Assembly: GCF_000283155.1 (NCBI RefSeq)
Contig: NW_004454171.1
Coordinates: 5,716,988 to 5,780,987 of the forward strand
Length of the DNA stretch: 64,000 bases
Source: Ceratotherium simum simum
Lineage: Eukaryota > Chordata > Mammalia > Perissodactyla > Rhinocerotidae
Reading direction: 5' to 3'
Below the pieces are notes generated by a model. The model was not told the origin of the DNA. It saw nothing but the letters and a program-made list of their open reading frames with translations, and did no database searches. Shown here piece by piece: positions 1-13,655 of the stretch. Both the position numbers and the translations under genes were made by a program. The number at the start of each line of letters is the position of its first letter. Within the stretch, counting starts at the first letter, position 1.

Positions 1-1126
1 AGAAGCTGGAGGGGGCTGGAGGGAGATCAGCGAGGGAGAAGGAGCTCAGGTCAGGATGGGGACAGGGTGAAGGGGCTGAGATGAGAGGATGAAGAGCAGG
101 AGGAGGCCGAGGACAGGGCTCCAGGCACTCAGGGCATCAGAGGGGAAGGACCTGGTGGGGAGAAGGGGTGTGGAGGATGGCAGCGGGTGATGGGGGAGTT
201 CCTCAAATGTTGGCAGGACAGTTTGCTTTCCCTCCTCCTTCAGGCCATCTCTCCTTTCACTACAAAGCCCCTCTCTGCGGCGGGGCATGGGACAGGGTGA
301 GAAGTGGGGAGAGGGGCAGGTGCTGTGGGAGCTACTGTTGCAGAAGGAAGAGAGGAAAAGCATCCTCCCCGGAGCATAAAGAGCCTCCCTCGGCTGTCCA
401 CCTAGAGGTCCTTCCTCTGAAACGGGCTCTAAAGATGGCGATGATCTGGGAGTCTGTCCTCTTGCTTTAACTTCAGTCTTTTCTTAGAACTGAGCAATGC
501 CCTTTCTGCTGTGGCATTTGCTTTCAAACTACAGATGAGCTCTCCTTAACCACTTCTGGCAGTGTCCCCAGCTCCTCTTCCCTCATAAGGAGTTTTTCTT
601 TGGATAAGAAGTCAAGGAGGATCAAAGTGATCCTACAGCCTTCCACTGACACAGTGGGAGGCCCAGGAGAGCCCTGGGGGGTAAACACATCCAGGGGGCT
701 CAGGGATTCTCTTCCTCCACAACTGTCCACTAAGGCAAGTGACCTTCCCTTAATCGACCCACAGGAAGTAACTTCCAGATTCATTCAGGGAGAAAGTGGA
801 AATGGACACAGCTCATCTTCTTAAAGCCCTGGGATGATGGAGGGAAATAGAGGAGAGAGGGCTTTCCTTCCTTTCCAGCCGCATAAAACCACGTCTGCAC
901 TGGTAAAAGTCAGTCTAAGCCACAAACATGTACTTCTCCATCATCTAGTTCATGAATCTTCCTTTTACAGAATTCTTCTACTGAATAATCATAGTCAGAA
1001 CTGATTTTGAGATTCTTCGTAATTTAAATTAGGTTAAAAACCATTTCCTAAAGAGACATGACACTAAACGCAATGCATGATCCTGGCTTGGATCCTAGAT
1101 GTGGTGGGGATGGAGGCTAAAAAGGA

Positions 1127-1785
1127 CATTACTGGGGGGAAGTTGACATAATTGGAATATGGACTATGGATTAGATAAACATTGAATTAGTTAAACTTCC
1201 TCATCTTGACCACTGTACATGGCTATGGAAGGTTGCCATAGACTGAATGTCTGTATCCCCCCAAAATTCATGTTGAAACCTAATCCCTAATGTGATGGTA
1301 TTAGGAGGTGAGGCTTTTGGGAGGTGATTAGGTTATGAGGGTGAAGCTCTCATGAATGGGATGAGTGCTCTTTATAAGAGACCCAGAGAGCTCCCTTGGC
1401 CCTTCCACCCATGAGGACACAGCGAGAAGATGGCCACCTATGAACCAGGAAGTGGGTCCTCACCAGATGGTGAATCTACTGGTGCCTTGATCTTGGACTT
1501 CCCAGCCTCCAAAACTGTGAGAAATAAATATCTGCTGTTTATAAACCACCTAGCCTATGGCATTCTGTTAGAGCAGCCCAGACTATGTATATATTCGTGA
1601 GAGGGAAGGGGGAAGGCGGAGGTCAGCAGGGGGTTGGGGGTGGAGCGAAGAAAGGAGAGAGAAGTGGGGGAGGGAGCAAAGGCCAACAATTGGCGGACGT
1701 GATAAAGGGTATGTGAGAGTGCCCTATTACGGCAACTTTTCCATAAGCTTTAAATTTTATCAAAATAATTAAAAAGCTGTTTTCC
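1127..1785 (+). repeat. Old L1 3' end, interrupted by an LTR
   Basis: The flanks at 1127-1233 and 1586-1785 resemble the end of an L1M element: the left part has the short ggaatatggactatgg-type 3' segment and the right part a G/A-rich tract, then a tttaaattttatcaaaataatt tail. The MLT1 LTR at 1234-1585 lies between them, so the LTR is the younger insertion. Confidence 0.5.
1234..1585 (+). repeat. MLT1-type LTR (ERVL-MaLR)
   Basis: It starts tgccatagactgaatgtctg and carries the characteristic aatgtgatggtattagga, tcttggacttcccagcctcc and gtgagaaataaata (poly-A signal) blocks. It is a solitary LTR without any internal viral coding sequence. The orientation is plus, antisense to SVIL. Confidence 0.85.
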
Positions 1786-2831
1786 TTAACTTTCACACTC
1801 ATGGTTGGTGAGATGACCCTAATTCCAAGTACCTCTCAGAATCACACACCCTATTAAATAAACTATGAGGTTGATCTGCCAGGAGGACCTCATCAAAATT
1901 CAAAAAAAAATGTTTTCTTTGAAAATGAAGTTTTAGGAGTGAATTTTAATCAAATCAATATGGCTTTAAGCACTTGGCTCAAAATATTTTGAAAAGACAT
2001 ATAAAATGCCAAGAAAGTTTGCTTCTCCAAAGATCCAGATATCACTAGCTCTACAGTGAACTAAGCAACACATCTTCAAAGTCCTGGGTGTGGTAGTGGA
2101 TGTGGCTAATGATGCAGATAAATGGCATCCCCAAATCAACAATTCCATCTCCCCAAGCACCTGGACTCCCCTGGAGCTCCCTTGAGAACCTGATAGATAC
2201 GAGCCTGGGATGATACAGCTGTTTTAAGAATTAAAGCTTCCAGTAGTTTGCCAGATCTATATTAAGGAGGAGCATTTTTTTATTCCTGTCTAAATGATAA
2301 TATTAAATATAAAGGTTTTTGCTTCTCTAGAAGTTTCACTTTAACTTTGCTCCTTATTGGGGTTGGTTTAGGGCTCCCTAATTCCTCCTATCTGACTTTA
2401 GACAGCTCTATAATGGGGGAATGAATAGACAGCTTATTTACTCACTGAACAAATTAATAAAATTTATCACAAGTTGCTATTAAATTTTAGAACTCAAAAT
2501 GTGAAAACAAGTAGGATGGACAGTAAGATCTTTGTCCATTGACTATTTTTTTTAGCTTAAAACTTCATTATTGTCGTCTTGTTTTGCCCTTCTAAGTTTT
2601 TCTTTCCTCGTTTAGAGAAGGACATAATCCATATTATAAGTATCGTGCCATTATCCAGGTTTATCCAGGTTTAGCTGATGATATTTAGGATCGAATGGAA
2701 TAGTGAGTGAGTTAGGGCAGAATATGAATGGAAGCCCTGCCCCATCTTCCTTCACTCTTCCAATACAGACCCCATGAACGAGGTGCAGAGAGACGGAGAG
2801 GGAGGGGAGGGAACAAGAGTGTGCGGACACT

Positions 2832-2833
<2 letters not shown>

Positions 2834-2862
<29 letters not shown>
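2834..2862. repeat. (GT)n microsatellite
   Basis: About 14 uninterrupted GT dinucleotides in intronic DNA. Confidence 0.95.
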
Positions 2863-2863
<1 letters not shown>

Positions 2864-3847
2864 AGGCAGTGAAACGGTTGAGAAGAAAGACAGGTTTTAG
2901 GGATGGACAGAGACTTGGGAGGACACAGCTTGAAACTGTGCAAGGGATCAGTCTGCAAGAATGTTTTCAGGTTACCACATGGTTACTGATGGGTCTGCCT
3001 CTACACTTACTGAGAAATCAGTGTGGAAATCTCACTAAATGCTTCTGACACAGGGAGGGAATACAACAAGAGAGAGCAGAACTGACATGTCTTACTAGGA
3101 TTCATGCAGATTTAAGGGCAAAATTCTTCCACAACTGGAGAGCTTTAGGATAGAAAAGATTGTGATCTGGCTTTTAAATTTTTACCTAATTCACATCTAG
3201 TTAAACTAAATTATAGGAAGAAATTATGAAAGCACATAGTAATAAATAATAGAAATAAAGCAAAATGACAAATCAGGACTTCTCAGTTTTTAAAAATGCT
3301 GTCACCATTTAGAATTCTGGGGACTGTTAAAGAAATTTAGCTTTGCCCCCTCATTAAGCGATTTCAGGACATCATCAGTGCACGCAGCCTCAAGTGGCCA
3401 GAACAAAACATGAAAAAAGATCTCAGCTAGGCTTAGAACTCAAAGCAACCATAACCTGATCTTGTCAACATCTACTAGCAACTAAGAGGAAAGTAGAGGA
3501 GTAAAGGAAAATCTTATTCTGGTACAGCCCTGAGGCAGGTGAGGAAGAAGAAAATGTGTGTTCAAGCCTGACAAAGAGAAAAACAGTCCTTTTAGACAGA
3601 GCTGGTGTGCTGTTTAAATGTTCTGCTTTCTTCTTTGAGCCTCTGCATTATTGAATATTGACACCAGGACTGCTGGAGCAAAGGCGTCTCGAAGGACACT
3701 GGTGAGCCAGTGCTACATAACTGGTATATAAAAAGTTTATCTGGGAAAATTCTCAAGAAGTAAAAATACAGAATTTTTAAGCCATTTTAATTTTGAAGAA
3801 ATAAAACATAGATGGCCTCTGGTAAATGCTATTTTTCTTTAAACTTA

Positions 3848-5705
3848 AAGATATATGGAGACATATTCCTTGTTCATGAATTGGAAGATGCAATATTAAG
3901 CTGTCAGTTCTTCCCAACTTGCTCTATAGATTCGGTGCAATTTGAATCAAAATCCCAGCAAGTTATTTTGTGGATATTGATGAACTGATTCTAAAATATG
4001 CATGGAGAGACAAAAGACCCAGAATATCCAACACGATATTGAAGGAGAACAAAGTCGGAGGACTGATACTACCCGACTTCCAGACTTACTATCAACTTAC
4101 AGGAATCAAGACAGTGTGGTATTGATAAAAAATATACAAATAGATCAACAGAACAGGACAGAGAGCTCAGAAACAGACCCACTCAAATATACTCAACTAA
4201 TCTTTGAAAGGAGTGAAGGCAACACAGTGGAGAAAAGATAGTCTTTTCAACAAATGGTGCTGGAATAACTGGATATCCACATGCAAGAAAAAAAAGAAAG
4301 AAAGAGAGAGAAAAAAAGAATCTAGATACAGACTTAACACCCTTCACAAAAGTGAACTCAAAATGGATCACAGACCTAAATGTAAACACAAAACTATAAA
4401 ATTTGTAGAAGATAATATGGAAGAAAACCTAGATGATCTTGGGTTCAGTGATGACTTTTTAGATACAACACTAAAGGCATGATCCATGAAAGAAATAATT
4501 GATAAGCTGGACTTGACTGAAATTAAAAACTTTTGCTCTGTGAAAGATACTGTCAAGGGAATGAGGAGATAAGCCACAGACTGGGAGAAAATATATGCAA
4601 AAGACACATCTTATAAAGAACTGTTATCTAAAATATACAAAGAACTCTTAAAACTCAACAATAAGAACACAAGTAACCAATTAAAAAATGGGCAAAAGAT
4701 CTGAACAGATACCTCACCAAAGAAGATATACAGATGGCAAATAAGCAAATGAAAAGATGCTTAACATCATATGTCATCAGGGAAATGCAAATTAAAACAA
4801 CAAGATTGTTGTTGCTTTACGAGACAATGAGATTGCTACACACCTATTAGAATGGCAAAAATCCAAAACACTGACAACATCAAATGCTGGAGAGGTTGTG
4901 GAGCAACAGGAACTCTCATTCATTGCTGGTGAGAATACAAAATGGTACAGCCACTTTGGAAGACAGTTTGGCAGTTTCTTACAAAACTAAACATACTCTT
5001 ATCATATGATCCAGCAATCACGCTCCTTGGTACCCAAAGGAGTTGGAAACTTTTAGCTACACAAAAATCTGCATATGGATATTTATAGCAGCTTTATTCA
5101 AAATTGCCAGAACTTGGAAGCAACCAAGATGCCCTTCAGTAAGCAAATGGATAAATAAACTATGGTACATCCAGACAATGGAATATTATTCAGCACTAAA
5201 AAGAAATGAGCTATCAAGTCATGAAAAGACATGGAGGAGCCTTAAATGCATATTACTAAGTGAAAGAAGCCAATCTGAAAAGGCTGCATAGTGTATGATT
5301 CCAACTATATGACATTCTGGAAAAGACAAAACTACAGAGATAGCAAAAAGATCAGCGGTTGCCAAGGATTTGGGGGGAGGTAGGGATGAATAGGTGGAAT
5401 ACGGAGGATTTTTAGGGCTGTGAAACTACTCTGTATGATATTCTAATGATGGCTACAAGTCATTACATATTTGTCAAAATCCAGAGAATGTACAACACCA
5501 AGAGTGAACCCAAACATCAACTATGGATGTTGGAGAATAATGAGGTATCCATGTAGGTTCATCATTTTTAACAAATGTACCAGTCTGGTGTGGGATGTTG
5601 ATAGTGGGGAAGGCTATGTGTGTGAGGGGGCAGGAGGTATATGGGAAATCTCTGAATTTCTGCTCAATTTTGCTGTGAACCTAAAACCGCTCTAAAAAAT
5701 AAAGG
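3848..5705 (+). pseudogene. L1M-family LINE fragment (ORF2 3' part and 3' UTR), degraded
   Basis: Sense-strand translation gives recognisable late ORF2 blocks: LKYAWRDKRPRISN, KVGGLILPDFQTYY and TVWYW, broken by frame changes. Downstream are the L1 blocks ggaaatgcaaattaaaac, gaatattattcagc and catggaggagcc, followed by a 3' UTR ending in cgctctaaaaaataaagg. A poly-purine expansion (about 4287-4320) interrupts it. No intact frame remains. Confidence 0.88.
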
Positions 5706-5989
5706 CTATTTGGTGGACACTGACTGGCTCTGTGGGCTGGGCTCTCACAGAGCAGCATTCCTAAGTTCAGAGGAAAGGAGCCACAGAAAGCGAGGGAAAA
5801 GGCCACCTTAGGGAGAAGGAATGGAGAGTTTCCATTTGTGAAGATGTGAGATGAATACAGGGGGACCCACCCACCCTCCCTCTGGCAGCACCCTGGCGAT
5901 TTCATATTCGAAACCCTGCGCCTCTCCCTCGAGAGCTGTTTTGTCACTACTGGTCCTAAACGAACAGTACAGTCATGAAATTTTTAGTT

Positions 5990-6105
5990 AGCGCCACCTT
6001 AGAGGTAACAAAGTCCCAGTGCTGATGAGGAGATAGAAGCCCTCAGAGGTAAGGCACTGGCCAAAGTCCCACAGACGGAGGAGACTATAACCTGGGATTC
6101 ATGGC
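5990..6105 (-). repeat. MIR SINE remnant
   Basis: It shows the order gatgaggagatagaagccctcaga, ggccaaagtcccacag, then aacctgggattcatg, the reverse-strand MIR core pattern. It is strongly diverged. Confidence 0.5.
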
Positions 6106-6660
6106 AAAGTGGATGCAGCCACTTTTCAAAGCTATTTTGACACCAGGGACATTCCCAGGGGAATACAAAACAATCATCGACATTTTTAACTTTAAAAATT
6201 ACCGCATATTATACACCAACAGAGTCACTCAGCCCAGGCCAGGTCTCCCCTCTGGGGTGGGGTTCAGACGGGGGGCAGTGAGGATGGAGGGAAAGGGGCA
6301 GGAGGTCTGTGGGTTTTCATTTAAACAGAGCCACTGCAAGCAGCTCATGTCAGCCCGGCTCTTCCTTGCTGTATCTTCCTCCCTCTCCCTTCCACGCCCC
6401 AGCTGCCTCCACCGCACCCTCCCACTTCATCAGGCTAAGCAAGCAACCTCGCCACTGAGGCGGAGCAAGGAACACTCTGGCGTACTTCTTGGGCTCCTGA
6501 CTCAACTTAGGATGTTGGAGCTTGGAGATCAAAAGGGGAAACTTTCCTCTTAAACCAGTTTCATGATTATGAGGTGAATTAACACCATCAGGGCTACCTC
6601 CAAGTCAGAGCCAAGGATGCAATGTGTGTGACTGACCCCAAATATACAAAGAACTGATTA

Positions 6661-6692
6661 AACACACACACACACATACACGCACACACACA
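6661..6692. repeat. (CA)n microsatellite, imperfect
   Basis: acacacacacacatacacgcacacacacaa repeat in intron. Confidence 0.9.
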
Positions 6693-7315
6693 AACGCAGC
6701 ACAGGAGTTGCTTCCCCAAATGAAACAAGTTCTTCCCTGCTGCTCAGAAATTGCAATGAGGCTTAATACACGTAGGCTTTTCCTCACCTGATTAATAGAT
6801 ACAAAAGACAGGTATTTATGGGCAGCAGGTATAGCAGGAGAATAAGTAGAAGCATATACAGGTTCCTATAGAGCAAAGCAAGAGGATTAGAGGTGAAAAG
6901 AGAAGATTCATCAGAGCAGGGTGGGGAGGGAGAGAGACTAAAACAATGAATTCTCTAACAATGTTAATCTACTCATTGCAATTTCAGTTCTCTTTTCAAG
7001 AGAGTCCTTCCTATTTGATTATTTTTTTAGAACATTAAATAAATCCACACAAGCACAGTAAATATACCCGAGTCAGCTTTGTGCAGTAACTAAATGAGTT
7101 AATGGCAGGATTACTGCAATTTATATAAGATATTCAGTTACAGAAAGGGGAACCATGACTTTTCTCGGACAGTTTTAACATTTAACATAAAATATCTTCT
7201 TTAAAGCCTTTAAAGTCTTTTCATTACATCATTAAAAAAGAAAATGTAAGGAAACAGGATAGCTCTCCACTCTGGATAAAGGTAGCATCTCACCTCGGGA
7301 TAAAAACAGAGCAGA

Positions 7316-7580
7316 GGGGGCCGGCCCGGTGGCGCCAAGCAGTTAAGTGTGTGCGCTCCGCTGCAGCGGCCCGGGGTTCGTCGTTGTTCAGATCCTGGGC
7401 GCGCACCGACGCACTGCTTGTTAAGCCATGCTGTGGCGGCGTCTCATATAAGTGGAGGAAGATGGGCACAGATGCTAGCCCAGGGCCAGTCTTCCTCAGC
7501 AAAAAAGAGGAGGACTGGCATCGAATGTTAGCTCAGGGCCGGTCTTCCTCACAAAAAAACAAAAATAAAAACAAAAAAAC
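7316..7580 (+). repeat. ERE SINE (tRNA-derived, perissodactyl)
   Basis: It begins ggggccggcccggtggcgcc with a tRNA-like head containing gttaagtgtg and ccggggttcg (A/B-box remnants), passes gttaagccatgctgtggcgg, and ends in cctcacaaaaaaacaaa. Flanks share gagcagag, a likely target-site duplication. This is the shorter-bodied subtype (with tgggcacagatg). Confidence 0.9.
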
Positions 7581-10500
7581 ACTGAGCAGAGAACAAAGGG
7601 AACCATCAACGTTGAGAATTACCCGTGAACAGGTGTAACTGGCTATAATGTGGAGAACACCTACGTTCGAGTCAGGCTTACCCAAAGCAGATTAGAAATG
7701 GCACTATCATCTGTAAATCCTCCTTCTTCCTATAGGTTAAAACAAATAGGAATCATTGCCAACTGTCAGAAGAGCAGGGTCGAGTTAGAGTGTGACCATC
7801 ATTTTCAAGCATTCTGTGCCTGAGTTCAGTGAGAAGCATGCACATGCTCACATAGTCGGGTGGCACACACACCAGGAAACTCATACCCCATCAACAGGAT
7901 GATAAGCTTTAATTTGGAGCTCATCCCATCAGCCGTTCTCTCTCTCCTACCCTTGCTCTAAAATTGACTTCCTTCTCCTGAGTTGTGATTTGGAATTGCA
8001 ATGACAGCAGGCAATTTGAACATGAATGTGGCCGATTCATCTTCCCTGAATTTTCAAGGACTTGTTCTGGGGACATCATAGATCTTAGCTTGATTCACTG
8101 ACCTGATACTACTGAGCACAGTGGACATCAAATCCTAATCTGCGACTCAGAAATAGATGCAGAGTTGTAATGGCAAACCCTATAAAGGGTTTTTATTTCC
8201 TGGAAAAGTCTGATATTCTGGATGATTATCTTAAAAGGACATGGGAGTCCCTGTATACGCCTTACTGGTGAATATGCCAAAATGGGGTTGGAACTTAAAT
8301 AATTATTTGGTGAAAATAAATAACTGCAATTTAGTTGTAACAACAAGACCTCTTGCCAAATCACTTCTTTAAAACTTCGCTTCATTTCCTTTCTCTCATT
8401 CTTTCGACAGAATGAGTTACTCTGGAGGAAACTGTCCACAGATCATGCTCAAGTGCACACATTCCACACGGTGTGGACCAGACCAAATCTACAAACCAAA
8501 TGGCTTTCCCATCTTTAGAACGAATTTTATATGCTACAAAAGCAAAAATGTTTAAGTCAGGTGAGCAATGCCCTAGATTAAACCAAGAACAGGAGAAAGA
8601 AGAGAAGACAAGAAGGTGTCAAGGGGGAGAGAGAAAGAGAGGAGAAAGAACCCAAACTCTTTGTCACAGGAAATGACAGAGTCAGCTAGGTAACTGACTA
8701 GTGCTCTCATGGTCCAAATCATCAATCTTAATTCGGGGGCATAAATTTAAAAAGCAAGGAACTGCTGTTAAGTTACATATTCTCGAAGACATGACAGATC
8801 TTTCAGTAGAGAAAGGAAAACTCTTAGTTTCCCAACTCTATTCATGGGCCAAAAGAATATCTTCTTACCATATAGGACCCAAAATGAGATGCTGGTAGAA
8901 CACCACAAAACTGTCTTGTTTTGGGACAAATCCTTTGACAGAAACAAAACAGTTATACATTTTCAAGGCATCCTTTATATCTTTTTTAATGTGGCTACTA
9001 CACAATCTAAAATTACTTATGTGGCTCACATTATATTTTTATTGGACAGTATGGATTTTCACAGGGGCAATGGAAATGATTTACATCGAGTCCGTCTCTA
9101 TTTCCTGCCTCCTCTGCATTCCCACGGCTACAACTCTTACCACACACAAAAGCTTGAGGAGGACAAGCTGTAAAATGTTTGGTAACAATGAATACGGTTT
9201 GCTGAATTGAGAAATTGTGCAGGAAGTGATGATCTGACCATAAAACCACCTCCTTTCTACCTTGGTGGAAAAGATGGAAGGTTCCGGAGCTTGTTCCCCT
9301 CAGTAGCTCTTGATCAGCAAGTCTACACCCAGCCCATGCAGCAAGATCCCATCTGCATGCACCACATGTCATGAATGTCCTTCCTTCTCCAGGGCGGCAT
9401 TCGGACACCCGGTAAGCAGTGGCGTTTCTTGAGCACTCCTCCTCAGCTGTTTGGGGGCTGTCTTAAGACAGATCAGGCTTAAGGCACCTCACCTACCACC
9501 TCTGAGCACAGCGAAGGTGTGAGTGAAATATACTGCCGGCCTTTGGGAAGAAAGGAAGCTGAGGGCTTATCACAGGCCATGTGAAACCCACTTGACCGCA
9601 AGAGAACTTGACATTTCCCAATCTCTGCTACAGAAGCCTAAAATAGATGGGCTTATTTTAACTTCAAAGAGCTGGCTGTCTCAGGCCAAAGTGAAGTAGG
9701 TCACTGAGGAGGAGCAGGAAGAGCGAGTTCACCATTGCTGCAGAGTCTGCAGCTTCCATCAGCTCAGGGACATCACTGCGCACTCAAGCCCCGGCCATGC
9801 TCAGAGCACCCGCGCTTCCTTCCCACCCCAGGGGCACCTGCAGACACCTTCTCCCACTCCTTGCCTTCCAAAAGCTTAGCCAAGTGTTAACGCGTTCAGA
9901 TCTCATCCTCTACTCACAGCCTTCTGGTTTTCACAGCCTCAAATGATCCTTCAGTCTTCTCAGGGATCCCTCCACTATTCAGGAGGAACCTATGTAGCTT
10001 TGTGCTTTGTAGCTTTATTTTAATTTTCACCTGGCCATACGGGGCTGTCAGCTCCTGAGGCTTCTTTGCCTCTTCCAAAAGGACCAACAAGAGGTAAGCG
10101 TTAAAGTTATTCTTGAACTAATGATTTCAAGCCCCTTTTAAATAAAGTTTGTGGGTAACAGGGATAAATTATTTGAGGGACCCAGTTTTCTTTCACTTCA
10201 AGATCTCATTCTTGAAATCCCAATTTCACACATACACTTTTTAATATCCAATTATATTTGAGAACTTTACAAATGGCTGAGGATTAAATGTCCTTAGTCA
10301 TTATCTTTAACATCGTGTATGTCTCAAAATAGAGAATTCAAATGGCTGTTCCAATTTAACCTATGAAGACACAGAAGGACCATATAAAATAGCGTCAGAA
10401 CTTCACCTCAAGTCCTAGGTGCACATCTCCTTTTTATGTAAGTTTCTTAATGCATAAAGATCACATTCATAATTTCTCTCTTCTACAGATGCTTAAGTTG

Positions 10501-11328
10501 TTTTAGAACTAGAAGGGGTGATCATCTGGTTGGAAGTATTTTTTTTTTTCTTTTTTGTCTGGAGAGTTTTGATCCTAGAAGTTGGCCAGTGGATAAGTCA
10601 CAGGTGTCCACCTTGCCTCCAGCCAGCAAGAACATTTGCAATCAGAGGGTCACGCAGCAGGAAAGTCACCATCAGCTTTGAAAGTGTGCACTAACTGGTC
10701 AAAAGCTGGTCATCATTACATTAGTAATTTAACAACTCATCAACACTTTTGCATAAGAAATGCTTGCCAGTATTGATAACAATGTATTACTTAATTTTAT
10801 TTAAACTTGTAACATATTTTGCTGTCCATTCTCAATAAAAGGCATACCTGCTCACTGTGAAACACACTTACAATGCTGAAGTAAGGATTCACTGACCACA
10901 ACTATGTCCTTATTTTGTGTATACTTGGGTTTTAAATCTCAGCATAGGACATTTAAGTCCATATTTTATATGCAAATTATGAACTGCGAAGGGTCAATTA
11001 ATGTGTTTCATTATAAAGGCTTTATTAACACTGTAAAGTCAGACTTCATTTAAGAAGGTTTTAAACCGAAGTAAAAGTACACCCTTCAAAATTTGGCAAC
11101 TTGCTTGCTGATGCATTATGGATGCGGTGTAGTTACCAGTTTCATAACATGTCAAGACTACCTTTGATCAAGGGCAGCTGCTGTGACAGACTTGAAGTGT
11201 GTACCCTCACGGCAAGAGACTGCTCACGCTTCAGAGTGGTGATTAGTTAAGTTATGCATGCTGCCTATCTGATACACTTCAAGCGTGAGGTTAGTTAGAA
11301 CGCTTTTTCCTCACAGGGAAAATGTTAC

Positions 11329-11458
11329 CTTCTTCTTGAGTGACTGTTCCACTTCTTGGATGTGCAGGCTGCTGCTGACAGATGCCTTGCCATACTCCTG
11401 CTTTCTGGAAAGTCTGTTTTTCCAGTCTTCCTCACCACTCTTCTTCAACAGTGCTAAT
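11329..11458 (-). CDS. SVIL: SVIL coding exon, residues about 1112-1155 (last in window)
   Basis: A 130-nt exon, acceptor gttttccccttag/ATTAGC and donor AAGAAG/gtaaca. It reads [20 protein letters not shown], then [20 protein letters not shown] and KKK, close to human. It ends in phase 0. The next human segment (VTESRESQMTIEERKQL) was not found anywhere between 1 and 11328, so the gene continues left of the window. Confidence 0.95.
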
Positions 11459-12878
11459 CTAAGGGGAAAACAGGCCAACCAAAAAGAGTTCAGCACCAAA
11501 CTCTTACTTGTAACAGAACCATAACTTAGGTAAGTTACAACTTTTTGGCCAATAAATGACCACAGCTACCTAATTTTAATCTTTTTGAATTTCATTTACT
11601 CTGAAAAAAGTATCTCTGGAAAAATAATATAGGAGTCCCTTTTCTAAGATGGCCCCAAAGATCTTACGTTGATTGAAATGCAAAGCTGAAATCTGACTTG
11701 CCAGATAAAAGATGCATCATCATTCCACCATAGGAATCTATTTTTCCCTGGCCCTGGGGCTGAGAGCAGGAAGGAGGAATCACCCCCAGAGAACAATGTC
11801 TTCTACTGACCCCTTCTGGTCACTTGGTGAAATAATATTTAATGATTATAGCTGGATAGTACTTATTTGCAGAAAATATAACAGAAATGAGTTTAAAAAC
11901 TTAAAGCTATAAAAAACTGACAATCTCTTAATATTATACCTTTAAATAAAGGCAAAAGATGACGTTTAATATTGTTTATCTTCCTGTGTCCTAAGCCCTG
12001 TTCTTTTCTTCCAGATGAACTTGGTCTTTCCAATCTATCCTCTTAATACAGAAACTATTATCTACAAACCCATTTTAAAAAATTATTACTTCAGCTTCCC
12101 TCAGGGGAAAGCTATCTACAAAAAAAGAATCTAATTAATGGAGATTTTTACCTAACCTACTTTAGTTCAGCTGTGGTGTGACTTGATATAAAGTTGTTTG
12201 GATATTATCTGTGAAAGGCGATTTTTGTGAACATGAGGCTGTTTCAGCTAACTCTATTATAACGAGTGAAGAAATCTTAGGCATGTAAGTTGGACAAACA
12301 GACAAAAGATAAAACGTAAAAAAACCGTGATCATTAAACTCATTTGAGTTGAAGCTCAAACAATTTAAAGATTAGGAAAAAAATGATTACAGCCCTTTCC
12401 CTCTGTGCTGAGCCTGCTGGGCCGGGTCTTTTAAACATCATTAATGCAGGTCCATAAACAGTGTATTTTTAAGCAGCACATCAGCTCTAGTTTGGCTGTT
12501 AACTCCAGTCAAGTGGCCTGGTCTCCTCTCCTCACTGGTCATATTGGGAACTGAACTAAGGGCCCTTCTAATAAGTTTCCTGACTCGATTAAATATCTGA
12601 ATTGGAGATGGGATGAAATATAGCATACTGCCTAAAGAAGAATCCACTTACATTGACGAATTTATACATAATCATACCTTAGATTTATCTATTCGTTCAG
12701 TCAAATAAAGGAAAGAAAGCCACGAAGAAAAGAACTCCCCAAAGGGGACAGGATCTTTGAACTCTGAACCTATCCCCTCCCCCCACCTCTTTTCCTTCCC
12801 TTTCTTTCTGCTATGTGACAGCAGATAAGACCTCAAATGCCCATTCTATAAAACTAGTATAATGCCACCTTATCTATC

Positions 12879-13655
12879 TGTGATATGCTGATTTTTAATA
12901 AGAAACATATATTTGGTCTTCACTCCCTTTCTTGGCACAGTGCTCCTAAAACCCTTGGAATTTCCAAAGTGATGAGAGCGATAAAGGTGTCTTGTTATAT
13001 TAATGAGGTGACTTTTGGGAAGCACTTAAGGATGGGAGCTGGTTGCCAGGGGAGCTAACCATGTGATTAGAGGATTGGCACTTTCAGTCCCGCCCCCTGA
13101 CCTCTGGGGAAGGGAGACAAGCTGGAGATTGATTACATTATTGGCCACTGGTGATTGGACTTAATCACGCCTATGTAATGAAGCCCCCATAAAACACCCC
13201 AAAGGACAGGGTTCAGAGAGCTCCTGGGTTGGTGGACACATGATGTGGGGAGAGGGGTGTGCTCAGAGAGGGCACAGAAGCTCCACGTCCTTCCCCCATA
13301 CCTTGCCCTATGCATCTCTTCCATCTGGCTGTTCCTGAGTTATATCCTTTTACAATAAACTGGAGATCCAATAAGTAAAATGTTTCTCTGAGTTCTGTGA
13401 GCTACTCTAGCAAATTAATCAAACCCGAGGAGGGGGTTGTTGGAATCTCCAATCTATAGCTAGTAGATCAGAAGCACAGGTGACAACCTGGACTTGCAAC
13501 TGGCATCTGAAGGGGGGAAGGGCAGTCTCGTAGGGCTGAACCTTTACCTGTGGGATCTGATGCTGTCCCCAGGTGGATAGTGCTAGAATTGAGTTGAACT
13601 GTAGGACACCCAGCTGGTGTCAGAGAATTGCTTGGTGGTGTGGGAAAAAACCCAC
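12879..13655 (+). repeat. Solitary LTR of an endogenous retrovirus, family uncertain
   Basis: It runs from tgtgatatgctgattttt to ...gggaaaaaacccaca, so has TG...CA ends. It has a promoter-like cccataaaacacc at about 13189 and an acaataaactgg poly-A signal near 13351. The middle (gcccccataaaacacc, tgccctatgcatctcttcca) resembles a common mammalian LTR whose exact name I cannot fix. No viral coding sequence is present. Confidence 0.6.

Larger units (their letters stand above)
1..11328 (-). other. SVIL: SVIL intron (downstream of last exon in window), continues past position 1
   Basis: This is intronic sequence. Positions 1-1120 are G/A-rich with no recognisable gene or repeat. An L1 3' fragment split by an MLT1 LTR covers about 1127-1785; 1786-3845 has only a (GT)n tract and AT-rich DNA; an L1M segment covers 3848-5705; a MIR-like remnant sits near 5990-6100; a (CA)n tract lies at 6661-6692; an ERE lies at 7316-7580. 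From 7581 to 11328 I recognise nothing beyond intronic sequence; open frames there are short and lack splice-compatible coding character. Confidence 0.85.

Noticed and set aside
2834..2862. Repeats that could suggest a CRISPR-like array or satellite
   Set aside because: These are simple dinucleotide microsatellites; there is no spacer-repeat structure anywhere in the window.
4002..5291. Several open frames that look protein-like
   Set aside because: They are pieces of L1 ORF2 and 3' UTR in a degraded LINE, not a host gene.
6101..6553. 150-codon plus-strand open frame
   Set aside because: No recognisable protein features; partly low-complexity serine/leucine; it lies in intron beside a MIR remnant.
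1..11328. Search for the next SVIL exon (VTESRESQ...)
   Set aside because: No segment with fitting residues and splice sites was seen; the exon is assumed to lie beyond position 1.
12879..13655. Retroviral gene remnants next to the LTRs
   Set aside because: No gag, pol or env-like translation is visible near this LTR or near the MLT1 copies; all appear to be solitary LTRs.
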